64,000 nt of DNA from CAVVIH01 sp963748295 (GCA_963748295.1 CAVVIH010000002.1:186001-250000), one strand, 5' to 3'; shown: positions 1 to 9,564, numbered from the stretch's first letter. Program-made: numbers and translations. The notes: generated by a model not told the origin, from the letters alone.

Positions 1-482
1 GCTGCACCTGTCGGCAGAACTGACGTGCCTTTCGTTCTCCCTGCCGACCTGAGGAAAGACGATCAGACGAAGCCCCGTAAAGGGCCTCGGCGAAATCCGG
101 ATTCTCGAATGCTGACTGTTTGCGACGACGATTCTGATGTTTCAAGACGAAGCTCCCCTGCTGCGCGCGCACGCGCACCCGGCCATCGCAGACACGTGGA
201 CTGCGGCCGTCAACTTGGTTGTTGTTGAAAGCGATGGGAGCCGGCCCGACCGGCCGGATTACTTACGCGGCGGGGGGCAGGCTCGACGGCATCGGGCGGC
301 GTGCAATAGGGGACATGGTCTCCTCCGCGGTTGCGTCGAGTTCGAGGTCGCGCTGGCCGCCAGAAGGGCAACCAGCCCAAGCATTATCGCCGGAGATCGA
401 GGTTCGCGCAACATCGCGGCGATCACAGATTCGAAATGCACCGGAAGCATGCACCTGACGTGACGGTAGAACCGGTGCACGC
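1..482. other. No supported gene
   Basis: Several short overlapping reading frames exist here on both strands, but none shows a domain, a convincing ribosome binding site or a recognisable motif. The stretch belongs to the eroded, gene-poor start of the window. Confidence 0.5.
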
Positions 483-901
483 TTGCCCGAATATCCCAGA
501 ACTGGGATAATCGTGAGGGTGCGACGCGTCCTGGCTGCCGACGAGAAACCGCTGCATTGGGTAGGGTCCTCCAAGCGCGATTTCCTGAGCTTTCCGGCGG
601 CGGTCAAGGAGGACATGGGCAACGCCCTCGGCATCGCGCAGTTCGGCGGACTGCGCCGACGGCGAAGCCGTGGAAGGGGCTCGGTCCTGGCGTGCTGGAG
701 ATCGTCGAGTCGCACGACGGCAACGCGTATCGGGCGGTGTATACGGTTCGGTTCGAGAAAGCCGTGTACGTCCTGCACGCGTTCCAGAAGAAGTCGCCGT
801 CCGGCATCCGAACCGCGAAGCGGGATGTCGATCTCATCGCCGAACGCTTGAAAACCGCCGAGAGGGATCACGAGGAGCACTATGGCAAGCCGAAACGCTG
901 A
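483..901 (+). pseudogene. HigB/Gp49-like (RelE/ParE superfamily) toxin, frameshifted
   Basis: The protein reads as a phage-derived Gp49-like mRNA-interferase toxin once one lost base near 650-658 is restored. The first frame gives KPLHWVGSSKRDFLSFP and the second gives KPWKGLGPGVLEIVE, then RAVYTVRFEKAVYVLHAFQKKS, the family core followed by a typical charged C-terminal helix. The start may be the ATG at 483 or a GTG at 513 or 519. The stop at 899-901 overlaps the downstream antitoxin start at 882, the usual toxin-first HigBA order. As written the toxin is truncated after about 57 codons. Other frames in this window break the same way, so a sequence error is as likely as true inactivation. 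The family call is strong; activity cannot be judged. Confidence 0.75.
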
Positions 902-1226
902 ACGGAGAGAAGCGGTCACTCGCGGCACCGGAAACGTGTTCGCGGATCTCGGGTTTCCCGATGCCGCCGAGCGTCAGGCCAAGCTGCGCCTCGCTTATGC
1001 GCTGAATCAGGTGCTGGAAGAGCGGAAGCTCTCCCAGGCAGACGCGGCCAAGGTGCTGGGAGTCACGCAGCCGAAGGTCTCCGCACTTCGTCACTACAAG
1101 CTGGCGGGCTTCTCCGTCGAACGCCTGATGAACCTGCTGACGGCGCTCGACCAGGACGTCGAGATCGTGATTCGACGAAAGCCCCGCTCGCGGAAGGCTG
1201 GTCGGATCAGCGTCGTTGCAGCTTGA
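882..1226 (+). CDS. HigA-like XRE-family antitoxin
   Basis: A 114-residue DNA-binding antitoxin and autorepressor. The helix-turn-helix lies around residues 45-70 and includes KLSQADAAKVLGVTQPKVS, matching the HTH_37/XRE type that partners Gp49-like toxins. A basic tail follows (RRKPRSRKAG). It starts inside the last codons of the toxin gene, so the two are translationally coupled. In this family the antitoxin binds the toxin and represses the shared promoter; that is family knowledge, not visible here. The antitoxin frame is intact although the toxin frame is broken. Confidence 0.85.
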   Translation: MASRNAERREAVTRGTGNVFADLGFPDAAERQAKLRLAYALNQVLEERKLSQADAAKVLGVTQPKVSALRHYKLAGFSVERLMNLLTALDQDVEIVIRRKPRSRKAGRISVVAA

Positions 1227-1327
1227 GCCTGGAGCTTCCAATGACACTGAAACCCAAGAACGCTCCTCGACGGCCCAGGTCATTCGAACCGCGGCCAGCG
1301 ACGTGCGCTCGCTCGACTCCGCAGGGG

Positions 1328-1462
1328 CCTTGACCTCCAGTGGACGCCTCCGGCCTGTCGGAACGCGATTCACGACCGAGAGGCGCGAAGACGTGATCGT
1401 GAATCGCGAAACAGCTGAGCGCTGCACCATACTCCGAGGTCTTGTCGGGTCGACGGTGCATG
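1328..1462 (+). repeat. Diverged direct repeat, copy 1 (partner at 13216-13355)
   Basis: This block aligns over its whole length with 13216-13355 in the same orientation. It shares the stretches cagtggacgcctcc, cacgaccgag, gaatcgcgaaacagctga, cgctgcaccatact and gggtcgacggtgca. The repeat spans the end of an upstream frame (SGRL....GT.FTTE) and the start of a nucleotidyltransferase remnant. The two copies differ by scattered substitutions and a small indel, so they are old duplicates. Confidence 0.8.
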
Positions 1463-1476
1463 ACGAACCAGCCTGA
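1399..1476 (+). pseudogene. N-terminal remnant of an RlaP-like nucleotidyltransferase, copy 1
   Basis: A GTG at 1399 opens a frame reading VNRETAERCTILRGLVGSTVH and then stops at 1476. The TILRGLVGSTVHG motif is the start of the polymerase-beta type nucleotidyltransferase fold (RlaP/COG3541-like), in which a GS motif is followed by a DxD metal site. Only the GS part survives here; the rest is missing. The frame is open upstream as well, so it reads through from the preceding remnant without a stop. The longer copy at 13293 supports the assignment. Confidence 0.6.
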
Positions 1477-1497
1477 TCACTCGACAGCAGGACTTCA

Positions 1498-2846
1498 GGT
1501 GAATTTTGGATTCAGGAAGACGAGCTGCATGATGTCAGCGTAAGAGGCCTGCAGCTGCACCGGATCCGGTTGATATCCCGTTGGGTGGCCGCAGCAGTTG
1601 CGCAGGTCCAGCGCTCCCTTCAAGTTGCTTGTACTGGTATCGTCGAGGTTAGCATGAGGAACCGGCAGAGCAGAATCAGGTGTGCGTCAGCGGCCTCCTG
1701 AATGTCGAGGCTCGGTCGTGAAGTGTATAGTCCTTGGTGAAAGGACTGGAACAGCAGCCGCCTTTGTCGGCCTTCATCTTCGCGAATTCAGCGGTCAGCG
1801 TAGCGACGCCTAGGGAAACGAGCTTCTGGTGACCTTGTAGTCGACGGCACACCAGGCCAGCAGGCCACCGACGCGCGAATGCAGTTTGGCTTCGGCGCAG
1901 CGGAGGGACTGCCGTGGGGGTCCTTCAGTATCACAGGATTCATCGTCGGGACAGCTTGCGCTGATTCTGGATCGTTGAATCGCGGAGCCCTTGATGAACG
2001 AGTGGAGGAGCTCGTTCGGTGCGGATGTCGGCCTGCGCTGCCGGATTTGGGTTCGGGTTCGCCATTCCCGCTACGGCCGCGTCCACGTCGTCGGAGACTT
2101 CCGGCAGAGAGACGGCGTCGACAGGCGCCGGCCTCGAGCACGCGAGCCGACCGCAGGCACTGGTCTTGGCCTTCATCGCGACGAGCGGCCGCTACGCCGT
2201 CTTCAATTTGTCGAAGGACCAACGGTCACGAGTTCTTCAAGAAGGTCCTCCAGAGCCTGGGCGACGTCCATCACGCCTCCGCGCAATCGCCTGAATCAGG
2301 TCGCCGGCTTTCTTGAGGCCTGGTCCGCTGAATTCAAGATCCGCGCCCTTATCGCGCGGTCGAAGTAATTCTTGTTCGACTTGAGATTGGGATAAGTCGG
2401 CCGAGTCGTAGGAGTTGTAGTGAACGGCCATCTCGCGGAGCTCTTTGAGGGTGCAGGTAAAGGAACCGTTCTCGAGCGACGTGTCGAACGCAGAGGAGAA
2501 TCGCAAGATTGACCAGCTTTAAGGATTTGCCGGTGCCAGGAATATCGGAGCCAGGCTGCGCGCCGGGTCCAGTGGGGTGGAAGACCTTGTCGAGAATCTC
2601 GGTCGTGATGGCGTTTGCTGTGAGGAACGGTTTCACGGATCGGGTACTCCGGTGCCGGATCCCCGCCGCTGCGCCCTTTCCGTGAGCCATTTGGTAGTGC
2701 TGCGGGAATCGTGTTGGCACAGTGAACCAATGCTCGAGGATGGTCTTGAAGGCCATCTCTTGCAGATTCGCCGGAGCACTAAAGTTGACCAGCTCGAGGA
2801 TCCGTCGAAGTCCGCCTGAAGGGAGTGAACTTGAGACTCTCGGCAT
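1498..2846 (-). pseudogene. Decayed minus-strand gene, unidentified
   Basis: Read on the minus strand, protein-like segments succeed one another across several frames. The first (about 2846-2640) includes NLQEMAFKTILEHWF; it is followed by VKPFLTANAITTEILDKVF, then LENGSFTCTLKELREMA (about 2500-2240). Further on come LLAWCAVDYKVTRSSFP, LTAEFAKMKADKGGCC and finally ALDLRNCCGHPTGYQP, ending near 1498. The segments are ordered and soluble-looking, which suggests one ancestral gene of roughly 400-450 residues broken by several indels. I do not recognise the family. It has more breaks than any other gene in the window, so genuine decay is likely. Confidence 0.4.
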
Positions 2847-3760
2847 AAGCTATGAGACGAATGATACATGGAAGTCGTCTAGTGCATTGCATAATAACCT
2901 TTCATCTCTGATGGCTCAAACGCTGAGGGAGCACGCGATACATGATGAGGGATGAAGATCGCGCCGACAACTGAGCTAACAGATGTCGCGCCTGTTTAAA
3001 TGACCTGCTGAGGCACATCAAACACAGGGAGCGGCGCTATGCTTCAGCTGAGTGTCTAAAGCAGCGAGACCGGCGAGTTCAGGCTACGAAAACTCACGAA
3101 GGCGGCAGTTGCGTTATCGCAATGGGCCACTGCCCGTGGTGCGGCACAGACATGATGGAACGCGTTCGAGCAAGGAACTCGGGCCGCGAGCGGTGAAGAT
3201 TGCAGGACTTGCCAAGACTGATGGGTGCATGGCATCGAGCAGCTCCCCGAGCCGATGATGCTGATGACGGCAACTGGCTTCAGTGTCACCGGCCACGCGG
3301 TGCTCTGAGGGGCAAGCGTCTGGGTTCAGGGCGCGGCTGTTGCATGGTGACCGATATCGAGCGCTTCGGACTGGAATGGCCAAAGGCTGTACGAGGGAAA
3401 GCCGACGGAGCGACGATGAGCCGTTCGAGCCTGAGCTGCGTGTCAAGGTCGAGGCTACCGGACCGGCTCGGGCACTACAGCGCCAACGTGGAACGATCCA
3501 CCCTGACCGGCCTGGCCGCAGACGCACCGCGATGCAGTTCGAAGATCGATCAGAGCTACCTACCGGCAATTATCGAGACAATGCGCAGCCGCACGTAAAC
3601 GAAATCGTCCCCAGTTCGCGGTCGGACAGGCGCGGCTATGAGGCGTAGCATTCGTCGATCGCGCGAGTCGAACTGATCGGGATAACAGCCATCGGAAAGC
3701 GCGAGTCACGCAGCCCCGCCCCACAGCCGCAGGAACCGCCGGTTGCACCCCCGCAACCAA
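2847..3760. other. No supported gene
   Basis: Around 2860-3050 base composition is visibly more AT-rich than elsewhere, consistent with foreign or decayed DNA. Open frames up to about 150 codons exist on both strands, but they look like frame noise in GC-rich sequence: no motifs, no ribosome binding sites, arginine- and serine-rich content. Confidence 0.5.
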
Positions 3761-3764
3761 TCTT

Positions 3765-4010
3765 TCTCGAGGGGCTTCGCCCCCGGGCTCCCTACACCGT
3801 ACTCGCTCGCACTCCGCCCGCTCGCTCCGCCTTCGCTAAAGCTACGGCGAGACCTCGCCGAAGCCGCATTTCCGTCGAGCGTAGGCGGCCGCGCCGTGTG
3901 GTTCGTTTTGCTGCGCTCGCTCGCGTCTCACCTCGTGGCATCGCGCGTAGCCGGGCGGTCGGCTGCGCTTCTTCTTTTTATTTGAGTGGTGCGTCCCCAG
4001 ACCCTACACC
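3765..4010. repeat. GC-rich intergenic repeat, gctcgct/gcgctcgctcgcg type
   Basis: The stretch is built from short reiterated units such as ctcgctcg, cgctcgctccgcc and gcgctcgctcgcgtct. A closely similar run, including gcgctcgctcgcgtct followed by a related cctcg unit, occurs at 8040-8118. Both sit between genes and code for nothing recognisable. It looks like a dispersed intergenic element of this genome. The segment gcgtccccagaccctac (about 3991-4008) also has a close relative near 13155-13175. Confidence 0.45.
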
Positions 4011-4163
4011 GTTCACTCGTCCGCTGTTTGCTGTTCGCGCTTTTGCCGTTGCCGAGTGGTCGGCGAGGCCGCCGTAGCTCGATGTCGGATTTGTCGAGCG
4101 AGGGGCCTTCGGCGCGCAGGCGGGCACTCGCTCGCGGCTCCGTCGCAATCCAGAGTGGTGCCG

Positions 4164-5024
4164 TCACGGCGACGAGAACAGGAAGCGCCGCATCTCGCGG
4201 ACGGTGCGCGTCTGTACGCGGCCTGACTGTAGGAAATCGCCGTGCTCGGCGTCATGCAGCTCAATCACCTCGCCCTTTCGCATGTCGCGAACGAAATGCG
4301 CGATGCGTTGCTGCTGAAACGGCTTTCCGTACTCTTCCCATCGCCTGAGGATGCGGGCGCGTAGTTCGGCGTCCGCATCGGCGGGGATGTAGGTCGTCTC
4401 GTAGATGACAAAAAACGCAAGCGCCGGCGCCGAGACCCTCGTGTAGTCGGGATCGGCGACGCGCGAGGCGCGGACGATCTTACCGAGTGTACCGGGCGGA
4501 TCCGGAAGCGGGAGCGGGTATTTCGAGCGGGGATTTGTTGCGAGCTCGTGTGCGCTGCGGTTGTCGTTTGCGGCGTCAAGGTATACGAGCTTGTCGATCC
4601 GTTGTGGATAGGCCCCGGCAAAGTACGTCATCTCAGACCCTGCAGCCGAGAAGCCGACCAGCGTTGCCTTGTCGATCCCCACCAGATCGAGGAATGCGCG
4701 GATGTCGCTGGCCAGCGTCGGCGGGTCGTACCCCGATTCTGGCGCGTCCGATTGGCCTTGGCCCCGGCGCGTGAGCCCCAGTACGCGCGCTCGATCCGTG
4801 AACTGCGGAGCAAGGGTGTCGAAAGCGTGAGCGCTGTCGCCGAGGCCCGTCAGGAACAGCAGAAGAGGGCCGGTTCCTCCCCAGTCCACATAGTGTAAGG
4901 TGACGCCAGGCAGCCGCGCGAAAGCGTCGCGGCCCACGGTTTGCGGCAACGCATGCGGCGAGGCCACCAGGAGGCCCATGGCGAGCGAGGTCGCGAATAT
5001 CGACGATTGCCGACGTCGCTTCAA
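4164..5024 (-). CDS. Secreted alpha/beta hydrolase
   Basis: A 286-residue alpha/beta hydrolase, exported by an N-terminal signal peptide (KRRR, then FATSLAMGLLVASPHA). The fold is shown by LHYVDWGGTGPLLLFLTG at the start of the core, the nucleophile elbow GFSAAG with Ser126, and a late HDAEHGDF that supplies the histidine. RRGQGQSDAP matches the strand-4 region of the epoxide hydrolase/esterase-like branch. A TTG start at 5024 is chosen because GGAGGT lies 9 bases upstream and it begins exactly at the signal peptide; the open frame continues to 5417 but that part overlaps a permease remnant. The substrate cannot be told. Confidence 0.8.
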   Translation of the reverse strand: MKRRRQSSIFATSLAMGLLVASPHALPQTVGRDAFARLPGVTLHYVDWGGTGPLLLFLTGLGDSAHAFDTLAPQFTDRARVLGLTRRGQGQSDAPESGYDPPTLASDIRAFLDLVGIDKATLVGFSAAGSEMTYFAGAYPQRIDKLVYLDAANDNRSAHELATNPRSKYPLPLPDPPGTLGKIVRASRVADPDYTRVSAPALAFFVIYETTYIPADADAELRARILRRWEEYGKPFQQQRIAHFVRDMRKGEVIELHDAEHGDFLQSGRVQTRTVREMRRFLFSSP

Positions 5025-5086
5025 CGTCAGGTTACCTCCGCGCGGATCACGAATTCCATCAAGGCGAAAACCGCCTGTGGCGCAGT

Positions 5087-5300
5087 CTAAGCTCGAGGCT
5101 CTCCGCCTCGGAGAGCGCCGATTGGCGCAACCCGCGACGCACGTAGTGCCGGTGCGAGTCCGAACAGAATGGTCGTCAGCGCGCCGGCGATGCAGAGGAA
5201 CGCCAACATTCGCCAATCGATACGCAAGTCGAGATAGACGGGATTCGTGGATGGCGCCAACATCTCGACGATCGACACCAGCGACGGGGTTAGAGGTACG
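5087..5300 (-). pseudogene. Fragment of an ADOP/MacB-type ABC permease
   Basis: About 70 residues on the minus strand read VYLDLRIDWRMLAFLCIAGA, then LTTILFGLAPALRASRVAP, then IGALRGGEPRA. This is the middle of an ADOP/FtsX permease, just after the first FtsX domain. The rest of the gene is absent: the 3' side runs into the hydrolase gene and the 5' side abuts the nadV start. A complete member of the family lies at 46835-49519. This is a deletion remnant. Confidence 0.7.
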
Positions 5301-5360
5301 ACAGGACCGCCACGGTAGTATAGGGCCAAGAAACCGCAGCGCGAAGTCGACAGGGAGTCC

Positions 5361-6741
5361 ATGCGCGGATCGTTGATTCTCAAGACCGACAGCTACAAGG
5401 TGACACACTGGCGCCAATACCCTCCCGGGACGACGGGCGTCTACTCGTACATGGAATCGCGGGGCGGCCGCTGGCCGACGTCTGTGTTCTTCGGCCTACA
5501 GTACCTCCTCCGAGAGTACGTCGTCGGCGCCGTCGTCACGCGCCCGGGAATCGAAGAGGCCGACGAGTTCTTCTCTCAGCACTTAGGGGACCGCAGCCTG
5601 TTCAACCGCGAGGGATGGGAGTATGTCCTTCGCGTGCACGGCGGGCGCCTGCCAGTCCGGATCAAGGCCGTGCCCGAGGGGTCGCCGGTGTGGAACCGGA
5701 ACGTGTTGATGACCATTGAAAACACAGATCCGCGTGTGCCCTGGCTGACGAACTACCTGGAGACGCTCCTCGTCCAGGTTTGGTATCCGACTACGGTGGC
5801 CACGCAGTCGCGCGAGATGAAGCGCATCTGGCAGGAGTACCTCGTGCGCACAGGCGATCCTTCCCTGATCGCGTTCAAGCTGCACGATTTCGGCTACCGG
5901 GGCTCCACGAGCGACGAGTCCGCCGCACTCGGTGGAGCGGCCCACCTCGTCAACTTCACAGGGACAGATAACCTGGCCGGCTGCGAACTGGCTATGCGGT
6001 ACTACCGCGCCCAGATGCCCGGGTTCTCCATTCCGGCCGCCGAGCACTCGACGATCACCGCGTGGGGGCGAGAGCGAGAGCTGGAGGCGTACACCAACAT
6101 GCTGCGCGCCTACCCTGACGCCCCGCTCGTCGCAGTAGTGTCGGACTCGGTACGACATCTTCCACGCCGTCTCCGAGCTATGGGGCAAGCGCCTGCGCGA
6201 CGCGGTGATGGCACGGCGCGGTGCGGTCGTGATCCGCCCGGACAGTGGAAAGCCCGACGAGGTCGTCCTGAGCGTCCTTCGCCGCCTAGGTGCCGCATTC
6301 GGCGTACGCATGAACGCCAAGGGGTTCAAGGTGCTCGACGACCACGTCAGGGTGATCCAGGGCGATGGGATTGACTACGACACCATCCGAACGATCCTGG
6401 AGGCCATGGCCTTGGACGGTTGGTCGGCCGACAACCTGACGATGGGCTCGGGAGGTGGGCTGCTCCAGAAGGTGGACCGCGACACCCAGCGCTTCGCCTT
6501 CAAGTGCTCTGCCGTGCGGATTGACAACACCTGGTCCCCCGTCTCGAAGGCCCCCGTCACTGATCCCGGTAAAAACTCCAAGGCCGGCCGGTTGAAGCTC
6601 GTGCGAATCAACGGCGTGCACACCACGGTGGCCGAGGACACCCCAGGGACCGATGAGATGGTGGAGGTGTTCCGCGACGGCGAGCTGCTCAAAGAGTGGA
6701 CGTTCGACAAGGTGCGCGAGCGCGCCGCGTTGACCAGCTGA
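5361..6741 (+). pseudogene. nadV: Nicotinamide phosphoribosyltransferase, one frameshift
   Basis: The product would make NMN from nicotinamide and PRPP for NAD salvage in the cytoplasm. The first frame starts MRGSLILKTDSYKVTHW and contains KLHDFGYRGSTSDESAALGG and PAAEHSTITAWG, hallmarks of the NAMPT/NadV family. After VAVVSDS one extra g at about 6149-6150 shifts the frame. The other frame continues with YDIFHAV, RGAVVIRPDSGKP, NLTMGSGGGLLQKVDRDT and FAFKCSAVRI to the stop at 6741. Restored length is about 459 residues, normal for the family. Upstream is ggag at a good distance from the ATG. Apart from the extra base nothing is damaged, so a sequencing error is plausible. No other NAD genes are adjacent. 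Confidence 0.9.
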
Positions 6742-6773
6742 GGGGAGGATGCCCCGGATGAGTCGTCGCTCGT

Positions 6774-7949
6774 TCAGCGAGGTGTACGTGGTGTAACCAC
6801 CACAGGACCACGCAACGACGTGAACAGGGTATCGAGCAGCACGCCTGTCTTGTCGCCGGAGTACTCCCAGAACATCGTGCCCGCCAACCCCTTGTCGCGG
6901 ATATAGGCGCATTTCAGGCGCAGGGATTCCGGATCGTCGTACGAGATGAAGGTGCGGGTTTCCTTGTTCCAGAGATACGGGGCCTGCGCCTGGCTGTCCC
7001 ACATCCGTACGAAGCCGCCGCGATCGATCAGTGTCGCCGACAGTGGACCGTAGTTCGTCTCGATCCGTGCGGTGGGGCGGCTGCCTGGCTGATACGGGCC
7101 CGTGCCTTCCCCCTCAATGCCGGCCCATGCGCGGCCGTAGAACGGAACCCCGACGACAATCTTCGTCGGCGGAACACCGGCCGCAATGAACTCGCGTACG
7201 GCGCTGTCGACGGAGCGCTTCTTCGCATCGGCGGGATGCAGGTAAAGATTGGCGTGGTGCCCGGCGATCGGATCCGACGTGCGGAAGTCGTAGGTCATCA
7301 AGTTGACGAAGTCGACAAGGGCCTGGACCTTGTCCATCTCGGTCTGCGCGATGAAGTCTGGGAACGCCCCGGCGGCGAACGTGAGGAGGTAGTGTCGGCT
7401 TCGAGAGCGCCCCTCGGCATCGAGGGCCTGTCGCAGCTCCGTCATCATCGCCGTGAAGTTCTCTCGATCTTCCGGACGATGGACGTTGTTGTTGCCGCGC
7501 AGACCTGGGTATTCCCAGTCGATGTCGACGCCGTCGATCTCGTGCCGGCGCACGAACGCGATCGCGCTGTCGGTGAAACGCCGGCGACTGTCGGCGGTGA
7601 GTGCCGCGTCCGAGAAGTTATTGGACCAGGTCCAGCCGCCGACGGAGATCAGGATCCGCAGATGGGGATGCTGCCGTCGGAGATCCGCGAGCAACTTGAA
7701 ATTCTCCGTATCACGGGCGAACCCTTCGACAATGCGGCCGTCCTTGACGTCGGCGAAGGCGTAGTTGATGTGCGTCAACTTGTCGGCAGCGATCTCCGAC
7801 GGCACGATCAGCTCGTTTCGCGGAAACACGTAGGCAATGATGACCGGCTTCACAGGCGTCTGTGCCAGCGTCTGCCAGTTCGGCGCCAGAACGGCGGGGA
7901 GCAGCGCCACGATCGTGGTGGCGACGCCAAACGTGGAACGTCGGAACAT
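6774..7949 (-). CDS. Secreted GH18 chitinase-family glycosidase
   Basis: A 391-residue family 18 glycoside hydrolase, exported by a signal peptide (residues 1-30). The catalytic strand DGVDIDWE gives the DxxDxDxE motif at Asp139, Asp142, Asp144 and Glu146, with Glu146 the predicted acid. ISVGGWTWSNNF (about 101-112) is the conserved SxGG strand, and LMTYDF and GVPFYGRAW are further barrel strands. The ATG at 7949 is preferred over upstream starts because ggaggagg lies just before it. The family cleaves chitin or related beta-1,4 GlcNAc polymers by substrate-assisted catalysis. No carbohydrate-binding module is seen. It stands alone between nadV and an ankyrin gene. Confidence 0.9.
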   Translation of the reverse strand: MFRRSTFGVATTIVALLPAVLAPNWQTLAQTPVKPVIIAYVFPRNELIVPSEIAADKLTHINYAFADVKDGRIVEGFARDTENFKLLADLRRQHPHLRILISVGGWTWSNNFSDAALTADSRRRFTDSAIAFVRRHEIDGVDIDWEYPGLRGNNNVHRPEDRENFTAMMTELRQALDAEGRSRSRHYLLTFAAGAFPDFIAQTEMDKVQALVDFVNLMTYDFRTSDPIAGHHANLYLHPADAKKRSVDSAVREFIAAGVPPTKIVVGVPFYGRAWAGIEGEGTGPYQPGSRPTARIETNYGPLSATLIDRGGFVRMWDSQAQAPYLWNKETRTFISYDDPESLRLKCAYIRDKGLAGTMFWEYSGDKTGVLLDTLFTSLRGPVVVTPRTPR

Positions 7950-8039
7950 TTGCGATCCTCCTCCAGGAGCCACAACCGTACGCAGCATCATTACATGGCA
8001 GCCGGGAGCGAGCCAGGCTGCTCGGTACACAGCCACTCA

Positions 8040-8118
8040 CTCGCCGCTTCGCCGGCTCGCTCCGTGCCTGTGGCTCGCTTCGCCGCGCTCGCTCGCGTCT
8101 TGCCTCGCGGCGGGTAAA
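8040..8118. repeat. GC-rich intergenic repeat, second copy
   Basis: The run of cactcgccgcttcgcc, gctcgctccg and gcgctcgctcgcgtcttgcctcgcgg resembles 3765-4010 closely, sharing the gcgctcgctcgcgtct core. It separates the chitinase start from the ankyrin gene's 3' end. Confidence 0.4.
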
Positions 8119-8130
8119 CAGTCTCTGTGG

Positions 8131-8150
8131 CTTCCGGCTTTAGCCGGAAG
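8131..8150. repeat. Perfect palindrome cttccggctttagccggaag
   Basis: Nine-base arms (cttccggct / agccggaag) around a tt spacer form a strong hairpin. It is closely related to the palindrome at 60031-60058 (cttccgccttaaggcggaag core). It lies at the 3' end of the ankyrin gene frame and may act as a terminator or a REP-like element; there is no U tract. Confidence 0.6.
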
Positions 8151-9564
8151 GTGTCGTCCGCGCGCGTGACAACGCGCCTACATCACGACGCGTGGGAGGG
8201 CGATCCGAGGGGTCTCCCCAGTGTGTGGTTGTGGCACGAGGGTTTCGCACCGCGCATTCACTAATCGCGGCCGGAGCGCCTCCGTCGCCTGGGTGCGCGT
8301 TTCCACGGCCTCCAGGCCATAGTACTTCCGTAGTTAAAGTGAACTTGCCCCCGCGCTCCTCGATCAGACGCAGCGCGCCTTGCGACACCATCCCCTGGTC
8401 GTGGAATTGCCGTGCCCAGCCGATCGGCGTCACGTCGCGGTACTCGTGGACCGAGGGGTCGCGGAAGTGCGGGAGTTCCTTGCGAATCGACGCGCGCGCA
8501 TTCGGATCGGCGCCGCGATCGAGCAGGAGGCGTGCGAGGGGTTCGTCCTTCCGGCCGGCGTTGTATGTGACAACGGTGTTGAAGAGCGGGGTGTGGCCAC
8601 CGAAGCCGTCAGCGTCCACGTCCGCGCGGACGTTGACGTCCATGCCGCGGTCGAGCAGCCAGCGCGCGACATCGAGCTCTTCGAAGTCCACGGCCATGTG
8701 CAGCAGCGTGGCACCCGCGAGTGGCGCGCCGTGGAGCGCCAGCTTGTGTTCCGCGTGGCACGCAAGCGACGGCGGATAGATCTCGTCGTGCGGGAACGTC
8801 CGAGTGAGCATCGCCGGATCGCGCCGCAGGTGCTGTTCGAGCAGATCGAAACGGCCGCGATGGACCGCCATCGGTGGCGTGTCCGGCAGCGCGACGCCCT
8901 GCTCCGCCATCACCTCGAGGATCCGGTGCTTGCCTTCCGGATGCCGCGCGTACGTTTCGAGCGCGAGCGCCGTGTGCGACAGGGCGTCGCGCACTTCGGC
9001 GCCGATCTCGACGCAGAGCGCGTAGTCCGATCCGCGGAGCACCTCGACCGAGCCGCCGACCCAGTCGCCCGCCGGGCGGCCGCCGAGGCGGCCGAGCAAC
9101 CGCATCGTCTCGAGCGCTGGCTGCAGGTCCGGTCTCGCGGCGAGCGCGTCGGCGGAATGCACGCCTCGATCGCGCAGCCCCTGCATGATCCGGCGGATGG
9201 CGCGATCCCCCGCCTCCGCCAGCGGCGCGGGCCACCCGCGGTCGCGGGCACCGCCGCGGGCGCGCTCGAGATCCGGATGCGCGGCGACGACGTCGCGGAG
9301 CGCGTCCATGTCGTCGCGCTCGACGGCGTCGATCGCCCTGACGGCCGCGGCGAGCTGCGGCCAGCTCGCGGCGTCGTAGCTGCGTGCGAGCACGAGCTGC
9401 GCATCGGCGAGCGCGGCGCTCGCGGGATCGATACGCTCTGGATGAAACGCGCGGAAGTCGTCGACCGCCGACGCCTCGCCCGCGCGCGCGCCGCGCAGCA
9501 GATCCTTGGCTTGGTGTCGAAGCTGATCGAGGTTCGGACGGGACGGGAGCAGACGAGCGGGCAT
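8140..9564 (-). CDS. Ankyrin-repeat protein
   Basis: A 474-residue cytoplasmic protein with ankyrin repeats, no signal peptide and no enzyme motif. The N-terminal part has a leading RPNLDQLRHQAKDLLRG. Clear repeats follow: LLHMAVDFEELDVARWLLDR with GMDVNVRAD, then HTPLFNTVVTYNAG and LARLLLDRGADPNARA. The ATG at 9564 is chosen because aaggagg precedes it; an upstream ATG gives an unlikely extension. The last 50 or so residues, after TEVLWPGGRGNAHPGDGG, have unusual composition and the stop falls inside a palindrome (8131-8150). The native end is therefore probably earlier and may have been lost to a frameshift. Partner and function are unknown. Confidence 0.8.
   Translation of the reverse strand: MPARLLPSRPNLDQLRHQAKDLLRGARAGEASAVDDFRAFHPERIDPASAALADAQLVLARSYDAASWPQLAAAVRAIDAVERDDMDALRDVVAAHPDLERARGGARDRGWPAPLAEAGDRAIRRIMQGLRDRGVHSADALAARPDLQPALETMRLLGRLGGRPAGDWVGGSVEVLRGSDYALCVEIGAEVRDALSHTALALETYARHPEGKHRILEVMAEQGVALPDTPPMAVHRGRFDLLEQHLRRDPAMLTRTFPHDEIYPPSLACHAEHKLALHGAPLAGATLLHMAVDFEELDVARWLLDRGMDVNVRADVDADGFGGHTPLFNTVVTYNAGRKDEPLARLLLDRGADPNARASIRKELPHFRDPSVHEYRDVTPIGWARQFHDQGMVSQGALRLIEERGGKFTLTTEVLWPGGRGNAHPGDGGAPAAISECAVRNPRATTTHWGDPSDRPPTRRDVGALSRARTTPSG

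Noticed and set aside
3114..3569. A 151-codon minus-strand frame
   Set aside because: Serine- and arginine-rich with no motif or ribosome binding site; probably chance in decayed DNA.
5361..6374. nadV read as two separate genes, 5361-6374 and 6205-6741
   Set aside because: Both are parts of one NAMPT/NadV protein. The first runs out of frame after VAVVSDS and the second resumes with YDIFHAV and RPDSGKP, so one extra base explains it.
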